From the NCBI GenBank assembly GCA_942159475.1, contig OW804100.1:11654646-11718645 (forward strand): 64,000 nt of DNA, written 5' to 3'. Positions 1 to 11,838 of this stretch are shown one piece after another. Under the pieces are notes generated by a model that saw nothing but the letters and a program-made list of their open reading frames with translations, was not told the origin of the DNA and made no database searches. The stretch's first letter is position 1; each line of letters begins with the position of its first letter. The translations under genes were made by a program, and so were the position numbers. The stretch is from Sthenelais limicola. Its lineage: Eukaryota > Annelida > Polychaeta > Phyllodocida > Sigalionidae.

Positions 1-499
1 AAATTTATCTATCCAAATATACCAGTATTCAATGTTAGATAATAATATTACATGAATTTGATACATTGCACATTTATTCATTTTGTGGACTTTGAAATAG
101 GTTTCGTAATTTTCTACCATTTTTTTAAATGAAAGAAATAAAAGCCAGATTTTCTAAATTATAATAAATTACACTTATGGGCGATGTTCTCCCATATATA
201 TGCCGAAGCTTGCTAGGGAATAAAGAGATGACAAGTGACCAGGTTTGGCCAGAACAGCCAGAAGCTGTTTAATAATCAAATATCCCAATCGATATCCACA
301 AATACATAACATATAATAATCACAGAAGTAATAGTTGTAGAATAAGGTAAGTAAAAAGACAATATCAGACATTGTGAAAAACACAGCATAAAGTTTAAAT
401 TTCCGCGTTGATCGAGCGGGGTGTTGCCTGCTAGGCGAGTAGAGCGAGAGAGGCCCGTAATGAATCATTAAGGAAGGTGTGTCGCACTGAGCTAGACGG
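1..499. other. AT-rich intergenic sequence
   Basis: No gene is supported here. A minus-strand open frame (175-468) is hydrophobic and Cys/Tyr-rich but matches no family I know and has no splice context, so I treat it as chance. Confidence 0.4.
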
Positions 500-500
500 T

Positions 501-617
501 GATTGGCTGGCGCAGTGATGACGACATAGAGCTATCCTTGGAGGCGGAGGGGGCGTGGTCGCTCAAGCTGAGTTGACTATGACGTCACACGGGATCCCTT
601 AGCAAGGGGGGCGTGGC
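501..617. promoter_or_regulatory. Promoter-like island (CCAAT, CRE, two GC boxes)
   Basis: A locally GC-rich stretch in AT-rich DNA holds an inverted CCAAT box (ATTGG in 501-510), a GGGGGCGTGG box at 549-558, a perfect CRE (TGACGTCA, 580-587) and a second GGGGGGCGTGG box near 606-616. Clusters like this mark animal promoters. No clear first exon follows on either strand, so it may be an orphan promoter or part of an old retroelement terminus: the Ngaro element at 61 kb has similar boxes. Confidence 0.3.
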
Positions 618-2255
618 AATATAGCACTGCGGATGCAGCTTCACGTACCATTTCGGCGTTTTAATGCCTCTCTACCTTGAAATTGTCCTTTAATATTATT
701 TTTCAAGCCACAGGAAATCCTCTATAAGTCTATTTCACGATTCATTATTATGCAATGCAACTGTCGTTTATTTCTACGAGTTGTAAATAGACCTCGTAGT
801 CGCCGAAAAAAATGTCTACGACATCGTTATGCACAACCCCATTATCTTATATTGTAGGATACATCGTATGATACTTCTTTTATCGTAAGAGATATCTTAT
901 ATACCCCAGCTCTGTTGGTTTGGAAATGGTAGTGTCCTAGATAAGTCAGTATAACTGAAGGGACGTAAAGCTAATAGCCCTCTTATCTATATTATTTACT
1001 TTTCATTATACTTCAGTAATGTGCTTCTGAAGCAATATTAGCCTATTTTCCTAAATAATGTCAACTTGATGCAACAGTGCTTCTTCAAAAAAAAAACTTG
1101 TTCAGTCACAATACAGAGAGTAGGTTACATTACAATAATGAAAACGGGTTCTATTGAATGTTTGGAAATGTCAGAATGCGCTTCTCTTTATCCAATGTTG
1201 ATATAGTACAGATAATAGAGATGAATCATCCTGAAATACCGACTTCGTATACTCTGAATAGACAGCTGTGTCTTTGTGTGAAGAAAATATTGAATCCTAT
1301 TTCCTTGCCTTGGCTGCTTGCATAACTTTATAGGCTCTAATGAAATCGGTTCGGGCCTCGTTCATCACAAATCAACATCAACACTTACTATAATCATGTA
1401 TATGGGTCAGATCGTCAAAAGATGTACAATTCACCTTCACAAACCTCTCAAATACCTCAAATTCAAGACATAAAATCTAATGGGATAATAAATAAACAGA
1501 TTTCTATCAATTCATAAATTGTCTCCTGCTTTCCTCCACATTCTCCCCGATCCCCCCTCCCTTTTCACCCATGCAATATTTATTCAGATATACCTAGTAT
1601 TTATCATTTTTAGAAGTATTAACCAAATATGTAGAGCTAGCGATTGTACTATTTCGGAAGATCTGATCTATATCTTTTCCCAAGATGTCTGCTGTATTAC
1701 GTGCAGAGAGTTTCTAGCTGTTTCTATAATGCAGGGAGTTAAGTCCGCCCATGTTTCTCCTGTTGACCCTGGCACTATAATTATGACACTTTTGGCACTT
1801 TATAACACTAATAATCGCTGATCCGCTACTCTCATGCCGTGGGAACATTATTTCCTAGTTTGTGTAGTCCTTGTTAAATGTTATTACACATGTTGTCACC
1901 CTTGGTGCATATACGTAGGCCATGCAGATATATAATCTGTCTGTCCGATTTCTAGGATATCAACACTTAGAGCGATTTATTACATATAATTATACAAAAC
2001 TTCCGAATATATATACTAATGTATTTTCGTAAAGCTGCTTTCCAATGATACCAGGATCATAAGAATTGATTCATTTGTGTGCAATACCCATTCAGTATAA
2101 TGTGCATAGGTCGCAAATTGCAGGGAATTCCGCAATTGTACATTCTAAAATTTGACCCCAATGGGGTGAGGCCCAATTATGGAAACCCTAGCTCACTTGG
2201 TATCTGATCGGGTATTCGGTGCATGACAACAGGTAGCTACAGGTCACATTGTTCT
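618..2255. other. Intergenic, no gene seen
   Basis: AT-rich DNA without a credible coding exon. The only structure noticed is a 24-bp block at 1527-1550 that recurs exactly at 2256-2279, each followed by a C-rich run. Confidence 0.4.
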
Positions 2256-2279
2256 TGCTTTCCTCCACATTCTCCCCGA

Positions 2280-2400
2280 CCCCCCCCCCCTCTTCCCTCC
2301 CCTCCCCTCCCCTCCCCTCTTCTCGTCCCTCCCTCCCTCCCCTCCCCTCTTCTCTTCTCTCTCCCGTATCCCCTCCCCGCCTCACACTCCTTCATTCATT
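2280..2400. repeat. Polypyrimidine (C/T) tract
   Basis: About 120 bases almost free of purines on the plus strand, mostly CCCTCC and CTTCT words after a C run. Such homopyrimidine tracts can form triplex (H-DNA) or i-motif structures. The open frames through it are low-complexity artefacts. Confidence 0.7.
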
Positions 2401-4399
2401 TGAGGTGACGTATATGGTACGTACATGGCAATTAAAGTTAGAAATGTCGGGTGATTATGGTAGAGTTATGATTAGCATAGAACGGGGTACCCATTTCCAG
2501 ATATTGTATTGTACCTAATCATATTGATGTAACTGTATCTGAACTGGAAATAAACAATATACATGTACATACATTTGATGAACATGTTAAACCAATAGTG
2601 CGTTAATGGGATTTATAGCTCCATGTAATCGATGCTTTATTTGCAAGGTTTACCTCCGACTTATGAATTCAAGAGCTTTTAAGTTACTTCTCCTGCATTT
2701 ATTTATCTTCTCCTGCATTTATTTATCTAATATGTTCAATTAAAATTGTTGTCGGTGCTCTGGGGTCAAAAGTGACAACACTGATGTATGTGTCGTATGC
2801 AATAATTGCAAACATCTATTGAATTATGCCGCCTGTACCATAAACCGACAGTTTTAAATGATTGCTCCCCTTAGATAGCTCCCAAACCAGTTTGTTACTA
2901 TCTAGAAAGTCATGCATGATCCCCTAAGTTAAACTACATCGCCTATACTTTACTTTTCACTTGGCGTTTTCCCAACTCATGTCCATTTTCTTTTTCCCAT
3001 CGAACATACGAACATCTGTTAGGCTTATATCTCAATGGCAGCTCAGTCCAAGAAATATCAGATGTTTTTTGTTTATGGAATTGTCAGAGAATCTTAGCAT
3101 TTCCGTCGGGAACACGCTCCAATTCATGAAATGAAATCGATTTTAATATTAATATTATTGTTGAAATCTTGAATAGATTAACTAGCGGTAAACATGCCCC
3201 ATTGAAACAATTGCCTTTAACGGCAACTCGCTAGCTATGAATAATTTTGCCAATGGAGATTTTCACAGAACGGAAAATACTCCCCAAATAATTTGCAAAT
3301 TACTTGAAAAATAAGCATGTAAGACTTATGATAGCTTGATCGACCGACTTATCGGTACAATCGAGGGAAGGACACACGGGGTAAAAAAATGTTTATAATT
3401 ACATCGATGAAAATATTTTATTCTAATTACTGTGTTCTATTAGCATTCATATTGTCTGATATATTTTCTCGAATACAAACGTTTGTTACCAACATGACAC
3501 AATCCAACCAGTACAGGGTGGAGACGTACCATTATGTATGTCCAAATAGAAATTGATTTAATAAGTATATCTAAGTGATACAATGCCTAGTACAAGGTAG
3601 ATGAGGTCAAGGTTAAAAGATCAAAAACTGGAACACTGTTGTCTAATGAAAATCTTTAAAAATGTTGTTTAATACAACCTGAGTGTACCAATAAGAACAG
3701 AAAACTATATCGATAGTAGAAACTTTATTATATTTTGCTGATCTGTCGCAGAGGTAGAATCTTCAGCATCTTACTAGCTTGGTGAATCATCCATAGGATT
3801 GCTCTACAAACCAGCATAAATGAGGTCCTTATTATATAAGATATAAGAATGCCAAGTAATAATGCGTGCCGAGTAACCAAGAGCACACAACGATAGAAGA
3901 TTTCTTCAGAGAGTCAATACATATCAACGAAGAGGACAGTTGTACTTAATACCTATTAACCTAGAAGGACAATTGTATTTAATACCTATTTTATTTCTGT
4001 ATTTACGTCTGTATGATGTCAACGAATAATTCTAAAATATTGTAATCCACTCTTCTTTTTTTGTTTTTATTCATTTAAGGCCAATATAATATTATGTATA
4101 ATATATTCCTGCGATCTAGCACATTATGAAATCGAACATGAGTTTGCAAGTGTGTGGGGCACGTTTGCCGTCTGCAATCAGTCGTAGGATTCTGCAAGTT
4201 GTCGCAGCTGGTCCTACACATAATATCATTATGCGATTTATTTTCAATTGATCTGCGAATTGCTTATAAACTTGCACAACTCCTTGCAAGGTCCAATTTG
4301 CACGTGAATTTGTAACTGTGTAGTCAGGGTATTAGTCCAGTGAGTATAGCGGCTGCGAGTTGCGTCTTGGGGTGACTTGGGGTGACTGACGATCATGGT
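2401..4399. other. Intergenic; 20-bp tandem duplication
   Basis: No gene is supported. A 20-bp unit beginning CTTCTCCTGCATTTA is duplicated head to tail at 2687-2706 and 2707-2726. The rest is AT-rich sequence in which I see nothing. Confidence 0.4.
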
Positions 4400-4640
4400 T
4401 ATGGTGAAACATTATTAGGCCTATGGATATTTTGTTTTTCAAATAACCAGCATTCCCAGACCCCCAGCCCGACCTGACCCAGTGCAAACCCACCCACCGT
4501 CCCATCCCGGCCATGGAAAACACGGTCCAACAAGTAGAGGATGAAAAAATAAAGATGTGAGATTCTGACGAGCCTTGAACTCCCAAACCTCAGGTCTGGA
4601 GTCAAGAGCCTTGCCTCTGTGCTATCTGTCATAGTCAGGA
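4400..4640 (-). mobile_element. tRNA-derived SINE (minus strand)
   Basis: Read on the minus strand, 4624-4614 gives TAGCACAGAGG, a good RNA polymerase III A box, and 4582-4572 gives GAGTTCAAGGC, a B-box-like element. Their spacing of about 31 nt is normal for a tRNA gene. The sequence between resembles an anticodon arm but does not fold into a clean cloverleaf, and a non-tRNA body follows towards lower coordinates. This is the usual build of a tRNA-derived SINE. The 3' end and target duplication were not located. Confidence 0.5.
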
Positions 4641-5160
4641 GTGCAGGGCTTCATTTTAGGAGTCATACGCCTAGGGTGACTCATGCCGAGTGAGTCTTAA
4701 ATAGAAAATGTACTACAGGTAATAGAATTTGTAAGTTAGCTAAGATTTTTCTTCATAATCCTGTCTAGGGGATCCATATCTATGAGAATCTGTCACTGGT
4801 TTTTGGCCTACAACTTGTTTTCTAAGCAAACCGGTCGATATTGCCTGCCTCCCATACTATGTTCCTTGTCAAACCTGAGGGGCCTGATGTGACTCATGAA
4901 AGGCTAAGAAGTAGGCCACGGCCTCGGCCGCAGGATTGTCACACTTCGTCTAGTTAAGCATAGACATATAGACGTACGCTATAAGTACGTTTCGCCCTCA
5001 CTCACTATAGCGCCCAAATATATTGAAGTAGAACTATTTTTGCCTCGGGCATTATCAACAACCAGAGCCCTCTTTTTGTCCTCAATGTCAGACATTAATA
5101 CTTAAGCTGTGGTACCACTGGATCTCTTGTATATGTCACATATATGTGCTCATGGCTCAC

Positions 5161-5250
5161 TCTTGCAGAAAGTGGCCGAGCAGATAAAATGCTTGGCAAA
5201 CCTAGCACTGGCAGGTTTGGCATGTTGTGGGTTTGAACCAGTAGGGTGAG
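5161..5250 (+). mobile_element. tRNA-Ser/Leu-like SINE head
   Basis: TGGCCGAGCAG at 5173-5183 matches the A box of class II tRNAs (Ser/Leu type), and GGGTTTGAACC at about 5229-5239 is a B-box-like element with one departure from consensus. The 56-nt spacing would leave room for a long variable arm. The head ends about 20 bp before the foldback element, so the SINE may have been truncated by it or captured beside it. Confidence 0.4.
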
Positions 5251-5271
5251 CTGCAATTTTACCTTCCATAC

Positions 5272-6701
5272 TATGAGGCGCCAAGTGTTACCTACATAAT
5301 TCAGTGTATCTGGTAGTCAGACAGACCAAATTATAAATAGTCACCAAATTAATAAATACAGTTACAAAATTAAAAAGTACAGTGACAAAAATTAAATTGT
5401 AAAGACCAAAATTGAAAGTACTGATACCAAATTGATAAATACACTCACCAAATTAATGAATACACTCACTAAATTAAGAAATACACTGACCAAATTAAGA
5501 AATACACTCACTGAATTAATAAATACACTGACCGAATTAAGAAATACACTCATTGAATTAATAAATACACTCACCAAATTAAGAAATACACTCACCAAAT
5601 TAAAATGTAAGGACCAAATTAAAAGTACAGAGACAAAATTTAATCATGTATACACACAAAATTATTAAATCGAGTCACCAAATTAATGAGTTCAAACACT
5701 TAATTGATATAAACACCAAATTAATAAATAGGGCTGTCATTTATTTATTTATTTATTCAGTCTGCCTCTCACAAACACCAGGTGGTAGGTCATCTCCTGT
5801 ACAGGAGGAGGAAGGACAGGGACCGCCACCTAGGGTGTGTGAGTGGTGGACCGAAGACAATAATGATAGACCTATTTATAAATTCTGTGTTTGTATTTAT
5901 TAATTTGGTGTTTGCATTGATTAATTTGGCTTTTGTATTATTCATTTGGTGAGTGTATTTATTAATTTTGTGTGAGTATGATTTAATTTTGTCTCGGTAC
6001 TTTTGATTTTGTCTGTACATTTTAATTCAGTGAGTGTGTTTCTCTGTATTTCTCACTTTGTCTCAGTGAGTGTATTTATTCATTTGGTGAGTGTATTTAT
6101 TAATTTTGTGTGAGTATGATTTAATTTTGTCTCAGTACTTTTAATTTTGTCTGTACATTTTAATTCAGTGAGTGTATTTCTCTGTATTTCTCACTTTGTC
6201 TCAGTGAGTGTATTTATTAATTCGGTGAGTGTATCTATTAATTTGGTGAGTGTATTTATTAATTTGGTGAGTGTATTTATTAATTTGGTGTCAGTACTTT
6301 TAATTTGGTCTTTACATTTTAATTTTGTCACTATGTTTATTAATTCGGTCAGTGTATTAATTAAATTGGTGACCATTTATCAATTTTGTCTCTGCATTTA
6401 TTAGTTTGCTAACATCTCTACTATTAATTCGGTGACTATTTATTTGTTTGGTATCTGTATTTATTAATTCGGTGACTATTTATTTGTTTGGTATCTGTAT
6501 TTATTAATTTGGTCATTGAACCATTTAATTCTGTTTATGTTTTTATAAATCCTGCCACAACATTTATTTATTCTGTCACAGCATCTATTTATTTGGTATC
6601 AGTTTAAACAAAATTTTGTCTGTGTATTTATTAATTTGGTCTGTCTATGTATGACTACCTAAAAAAGACTGAATTATGTAGGTAACACTTGGCGCCTCAT
6701 A
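5272..6701. mobile_element. Foldback-type transposable element, 1.43 kb
   Basis: The outer 34 bp at 5272-5305 and 6668-6701 are perfect inverted copies (TATGAGGCGCC outermost). Inside them, about 5330-5720 is a tandem array of a roughly 20-bp unit, CCAAATTAATAAATACACTC, while about 5890-6650 carries the same unit in reverse orientation with more divergence. The element is therefore one giant imperfect palindrome around a central segment (5725-5890) that is itself partly palindromic (CTCCTGTACAGGAG). Terminal inverted repeats built of short tandem units are typical of foldback/TU elements. No transposase is encoded; the open frames only translate the repeat. Confidence 0.75.
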
Positions 6702-7291
6702 CTCCTCCTCCAGGTACTAGTGGAAGACCACCATAGAAATAGTCCTGGTAAAAAATGTAAAAAAACAAATATGACAGAACTCAATCTCATTGTATAATAC
6801 ATCAGCGATCAGATGTGATGTAAAAAGGAAAACACGAGTTTTCTTGACACAAAACGCAACATGCAACTATGTGTTGCCAAAATGATAATAAGCTTAGTTG
6901 TGATATAATTCTATGTATTCCTTTGTGACCACCAGAGATCAGTTTTAAGCACTGCAGCTTTGTATTTATAGTTCATGATTTTACTGTATCATAATACCTT
7001 TTGTGCCTTATGTGTATTACATTGATGTGTGTTGATACTTGTCTCCAGATCAAAGATCAGAAATAAAGAGAAGTCTGCTGGCAAGGACCAACAGAACCTG
7101 GTTTAGTCTTTTATCAATTTATCAATTCATCAAATCATCCCATAGCTGCTTAAGAGCCAGTATATTCAATATCAAATAATACACTTTGGCATTTTACCAC
7201 ATCCTTCCATTCCATTTTTGTGTTTTTCTGTGAATGCTATCTGAATGAGAATGCTACCTCAAGAGATATGAGATTTTTTCTTTTCTTGCAG
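6702..7291. other. Region upstream of the first collagen-like gene
   Basis: Holds a motif (TAGTCCTGGTAAAAAATG plus an A-rich tail, 6740-6765) that recurs at 25501-25528, an AATAAA near 7063, and AT-rich sequence. It must contain at least the 3' part of an intron ending at 7291, but I could not identify the upstream exon. Confidence 0.35.
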
Positions 7292-7294
7292 GAC

Positions 7295-9130
7295 ATGCTT
7301 GTAAAAGTGTGTAGGATTATTATCATCCTCCATGCCTTGATTGGAGCAAGCATAGCCCAGCCATTCTACGCCCAGCTGGTGTTAGATGTTCGAGCGTATA
7401 TGGCTGCCAATGGCCTTAATATTGGAGCTACAGGAGCTACAGGAGCTACTGGAGCTACAGGAGCTACAGGAGGTACAGGAGCTACCGGTGGAACTGGTGG
7501 AACTGGTGGTACAGGTGGAACAGGAGGAGTTGGAGGAACAGGGGGTCTTGGAGGAACAGGGGGTACTGGACCAGCAGGAGGAACAGGAGGAACTGGACTA
7601 CAGGGTGGAACAGGTGGAACTGGAGGTACTGGGGGTCCTGGTGGAACTGGTGGAACTGGCGGTATAGGAGGTACAGGTGGTACAGGAGGTATTGGTGGTA
7701 CTGGAGGTACTGGTGGTACTGGGGGGACAGGAGGAACTGGGGGAGCTGGTGGCGCAGGGGGAGCAGGTGGTACAGGAGGAACAGGCGGCACTGGAGGTCC
7801 AGGAGGGACTGGGGGAACAGGCGGGACTGGGGGAACAGGCGGGACTGGGGTACCAGGTGGAACTGGTGGTGCTGGAGGAACGGGAGGAACGGGAGGTACA
7901 GGAGTTCCAGGTGGTACTGGTGGTACAGGTGGTATTGGTGGTACAGGTGGCACTGGAGGTACAGGAGGAGTAGGAGGAACGGGAGGAACAGGAGGAACGG
8001 GAGGAACAGGAGGAGTAGGAGGAGTAGGAGGAACAGGTGGTACTGGTGGTACAGGTGGAACAGGAGGAGTAGGAGGAACAGGTGGTATCGGTGGCACAGG
8101 TGGAACAGGAGGAACAGGTGGAGTTGGAGGCACAGGAGGTACAGGTGGAGTTGGAGGCACAGGAGGTACAGGAGGAGTTGGAGGCACAGGAGGTACAGGG
8201 GGTGTAGGAGGGACTGGTGGAACTGGTGGAAATGGTGGAACAGGAGGAACTGGAGGAACTGGAGGTACAGGAGGAACTGGAGTTGCTGGTGGTACAGGTG
8301 GAGCTGGAGGAACAGGAGGCACAGGAGGAACAGGAGGAACTGGTGGGACTGGTGGTACAGGAGGAGTTGGTGGTACAGGAGGAACAGGAGCAACAGGTGG
8401 TACTGGAGGTGCAGGTGGTACAGGAGGAACTGGAGGGACTGGTGGGACTGGCGGGACTGGAGGGACAGGTGGAACTGGAGGTACTGGTGGAACTGGTGGA
8501 CCTGGTGGGGCAACTGGGCCTGCAGGACCTACTGGGGGGACTGGTGGTAGAGGTGGCACTGGAGGAACAGGCGGAACAGGAGGAAAAGGTGGGACAGGTG
8601 GATCTGGTCACCCAGGAAGTACTGGAGGTACTGGGGGTACAGGAGGGACTGGTGGGACTGGAGGGACAGGTGGTACCGGCGGACAAGGTAGCATGGGAGG
8701 AACAGGAGGGAAAGGACCCCAAGGACCTCCTGGAAACACAGGATCCCAAGGCCCTGGAGGCCCTCAAGGACCACGTGGACCAAATGGACTAGATGGTATT
8801 AATGGCGTAGATGGCAAACCTGGAACCCCTGGTGAGGATGGTCGCACACCAGAACCTACATGTGAAGAGGCTGGAGACTGTCGATTTTCTCCAATTGAAT
8901 TGGACATGTTTCTAAAGGCAATGCTGGTAGTAGCACCGATTCTAGCTGTAGGAGTTCTCACAAGTTTCATTTGCATCTTAAGATATGTATCCAAAATAGG
9001 TTGCAATACAAACAAAGTTGACAAGCAAGGCTTTTTATATAGATGGCGAGCAAAGCCAAGTAGGCCTAGACCCTGTAGGCCAGCACCAGGTGAGCCATGT
9101 GAACCTGGCCGTGGGCCATATGTTGTCTAA
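7295..9130 (+). CDS. Collagen-like type I membrane protein, copy A (Gly-Gly-Thr rod)
   Basis: The exon starts at 7292 after a pyrimidine-rich tract and TTGCAG; the ATG at 7295 gives 611 aa. Residues 1-22 are a signal peptide, 23-43 a short amphipathic cap ([14 protein letters not shown]), and 44-515 an almost pure Gly-X-Y rod in which X is mostly Gly and Y mostly Thr. An extra Gly at 404 breaks the register. The last 14 triplets are ordinary collagen (GPQ GPP GNT and so on). Next come a two-Cys motif (CEEAGDC), a membrane span at 542-565 and a basic tail with YRWRAKP. From family knowledge, Gly-X-Y domains form trimeric rods, so I infer a cell-surface trimer with an extended stalk. No database family is recognised. 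Paralogues follow at 11.8 and 17.6 kb in the same orientation. The function is unknown. Confidence 0.8.
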   Translation: MLVKVCRIIIILHALIGASIAQPFYAQLVLDVRAYMAANGLNIGATGATGATGATGATGGTGATGGTGGTGGTGGTGGVGGTGGLGGTGGTGPAGGTGGTGLQGGTGGTGGTGGPGGTGGTGGIGGTGGTGGIGGTGGTGGTGGTGGTGGAGGAGGAGGTGGTGGTGGPGGTGGTGGTGGTGGTGVPGGTGGAGGTGGTGGTGVPGGTGGTGGIGGTGGTGGTGGVGGTGGTGGTGGTGGVGGVGGTGGTGGTGGTGGVGGTGGIGGTGGTGGTGGVGGTGGTGGVGGTGGTGGVGGTGGTGGVGGTGGTGGNGGTGGTGGTGGTGGTGVAGGTGGAGGTGGTGGTGGTGGTGGTGGVGGTGGTGATGGTGGAGGTGGTGGTGGTGGTGGTGGTGGTGGTGGPGGATGPAGPTGGTGGRGGTGGTGGTGGKGGTGGSGHPGSTGGTGGTGGTGGTGGTGGTGGQGSMGGTGGKGPQGPPGNTGSQGPGGPQGPRGPNGLDGINGVDGKPGTPGEDGRTPEPTCEEAGDCRFSPIELDMFLKAMLVVAPILAVGVLTSFICILRYVSKIGCNTNKVDKQGFLYRWRAKPSRPRPCRPAPGEPCEPGRGPYVV

Positions 9131-11835
9131 CAGACAGTCATAATGCAAAGTTACTTGGCAATGAGGATTTTGAAAGCAACGTTGGTATAGCGTTGACCAT
9201 TGAACAATCTTTACATGAAACTCAATAGATTTACACATGATATAATAAGAGGATGCAATATGTATATTGTGATACTTATTATATAATACTCATTTTTGTC
9301 ATATGAACTACAAGAACGTTTAATTTTCCAGATCATAAAAAAACTCATACTTTTTCGGAAACTAAGCCTGGTGACTGGGAGGCTAAAGCTAAGGCCTCAA
9401 TTTTAGCCAGCACAATGCTTTATGAAGTATTGTCACCATTGAAAAATATTTGCAACATGTTTTTCTCCCTCATCCTTGTCACTCACAAGATCAGCAACAT
9501 ACTCACATAGTTGGTGCGTCCATTTGGAAGAAAGCCAGACATGCACTGAACCTTTTAAAAGCCAATCTAATGTCCATTCGTTAAAAGACAGATCTACCCC
9601 AGGCAGGACTCAAGCCACAACCTCTGCAATCAATGTCTGGTGATCCTACCCTCAGAACTACCATGGCTGCATTGTCTCCATGCTCCTCACATGGCAACTC
9701 CTCTGTCTATTTTATGTGTGCTCCTTGTCATAACATCAGCTTTAGTCACCTCGATATAATAGACTGTTTGACCACTGGAACTGGATGTACTTAAACCTTT
9801 GTTATAGTGCCTTTATCATCCAATCTACTTCAACTGCCTCATTATCCATTGCTATGCACCGGCTACAGAAACACAGTATGTTCCTAACTGAGACATTATT
9901 AGGTTTCTCCGAAAAGAAGAAAAATCATCACAATAAATCTGCACTTCAAAATGGATTGAACTGCTGTTTGATATAGATGCATCATAATCATGGTTTGTGT
10001 TATCTTTTTTTTTTTTTTTTTTTTTACATATTACCATAATTATTATCCTCATGTCAGGTTGATTGCTAGTTCTTGTGAGCAAATGGAGGATCCCATGCAA
10101 TCGAAGCAGTACTCACAATTCAATCATAAATAGGTTAATATAATTAGTTATTTCACAATTGAATCACTGCTTGTATGCCCTTGTGATAGAGTGGAGTAGC
10201 CACCAAAGTTTAGTATAATCAGTGTGTAGAATATTGCAAACTTCGTTGAAGATAATTTAGAGTGATACTGTATGGTAGATTGCCCCTTTAGTGTACTAAT
10301 CGTTGTTGAAGAAAGCCAAGGATGAAATATGTTTATGTGTCCTTTCAAACTGATATTGTGCTTGACTAAATTCTTACTCTCAATCAGGATGTCAATTGGG
10401 CATTTCTCTTGCATAGTGTCTCCCATTAAAGTAGCATTCCCAGCTCAGCCGAAAAATCCTTTTTCCTGTACATTTTTCATTCAGTCCAGAACACTGAGGA
10501 CTTAAGCCCTAAGTATTAAAGATGAGGGTAGTCAGTTATACATCTAAGTAAAATAATGTATTGCATTGCAACCAATACCAATACAACTACCGCACCTGTA
10601 TAAAGAACATGAAAGAGAATGAAAGTGTCTCCTTGACTACTACCATTATCCTCCACTTGCTGTTATGTTCCTATACCCCAGCATTAGGTCGACCAGGTTC
10701 TTATACTCGAAGAATCCAGATCTGAATTTGAGCTGGATTCCTTGCTTTATCAGAGCAAGAATATTTAATTTAGAATAGATGGGATTCAAGCCTGCTATGG
10801 CTATGGTATGTGAGGTTCTATATGCGTTAGCTAATTACAACCAGTAGGGCTTGCGCCAGCATGCAGGTAACATGTAATACAAATGAAAATTGTAGGTAGG
10901 TGCCCTCATGAAACCATAAGGTATAACACTTTGTTGCTAGAGTTGAGCAAGCCACCTCCTTGGTGATGGATCCCTACTTACTAGTGGCAGTCGAAAGGTC
11001 TGTCTGGTGTCTGAAATAGTCATTGTTAGGCTCAATAATTATCAACACACAATTGTCTTTAGAAAATCAATTATTGGTTCCATATATTGATATTACAATG
11101 ATTGGTGAAGACCAATATCTATAGAACAGTTTTGCATCATAAAAGTTGTTGCATAAAGGGTAAGGTGTTACATAGCATAGGTCTTGGTAAGGCCAAATGC
11201 GTATTGGTCATTGATCACTAGGTTGTATACTCTTGTGCCTACTGTCTTGGGTGAAACCTGTTGCCAATGATAGAATAAGAATTCTCTCTAATTGGACATT
11301 TGTTATTGATTCTACATAGCATGTAAGTTGTTAAAAAGGTATGTAAATATGTTCACAGGACAACCGTGATTATGATTACCAAATTTTCATCCATATAGGG
11401 CCTATTTCATATACATACAGACCAAAATGCTCAAAGAAATTTCTCAAAGTATTTCTTTTCATGAGTTAAAATCTAAAGCATCTATTTATTAAAAATAAAA
11501 CATGGTCAACACAATTCTTTCAAATAATTAATGAACTATACCGACAGAGGATGGGTATAAGAAATCGTTCCACTTCAAGATTATGTAGGTATTAGAATGA
11601 TAGAGTGAATGATATGAGTGAAGGCATTGAACTATGTACAACAGGAGTTCATATCTTCATAAAACCAAGAAAAGATCAGTGAAGACAATTCAATGAAGTC
11701 AGTCACTAAATACTCACATCTCGAAAATGCTGTGTAATAAATGTATATTTTCAATGTAAAATATATCATAAGTGTTAAATCCCTGATTGTACATATTTTG
11801 GTGGCCTGATTCATATCATTTTTTTTCTTTTGCAG
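9131..11835. other. Intergenic between collagen-like copies A and B
   Basis: Besides the SINE listed separately, it holds an AATAAA at 9932-9937 that could serve copy A and a T22 run at 10004-10025. The part next to 11836 must be intron of copy B. No further gene is visible. Confidence 0.4.
9500..9672 (-). mobile_element. tRNA-derived SINE (minus strand)
   Basis: On the minus strand GGCTTGAGTCC (9616-9606) is a near-consensus B box. Upstream of it lie an A-box-like stretch (TGGTAGTTCTGAGGGTAGGA, 9663-9644) and an anticodon-arm-like ACCAGACATTGATTG. Together these look like a tRNA gene decayed by substitution, followed by an unrelated body. Of the three SINE heads in the window this has the best B box. 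Confidence 0.5.
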
Positions 11836-11838
11836 GAA

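Noticed and set aside
4561..4640. A functional tRNA gene
   Set aside because: A and B boxes are present but the acceptor, anticodon and T stems do not pair well; a SINE head fits better.
5392..6404. Repetitive Asn/Thr/Leu or Val/Ser/Phe open frames in the foldback element
   Set aside because: They only translate the 20-bp tandem unit; no protein family or start context supports them.
7220..7294. Upstream extension of copy A (25 codons before the ATG at 7295)
   Set aside because: It lies before a strong splice acceptor shared by position with copies B and C, and the product would bury the signal peptide.
7366..8767. Long antisense open frames rich in Pro-Pro-Val, Ser/Cys/Thr or Leu/His/Gln across the three collagen-like genes (also 11910-13327 and 17683-19044)
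   Set aside because: They are the reverse complement of GGN-ACN repeats, which cannot form stop codons in those frames. They have no start, splice or domain evidence.
7424..8842. Bacterial or giant-virus origin of the GATG/GGTG repeats by transfer
   Set aside because: GAT triplets do occur in bacterial and viral collagen-like proteins, but the intron, signal peptide, membrane span and tandem family point to a native animal gene, and short repeats converge easily.
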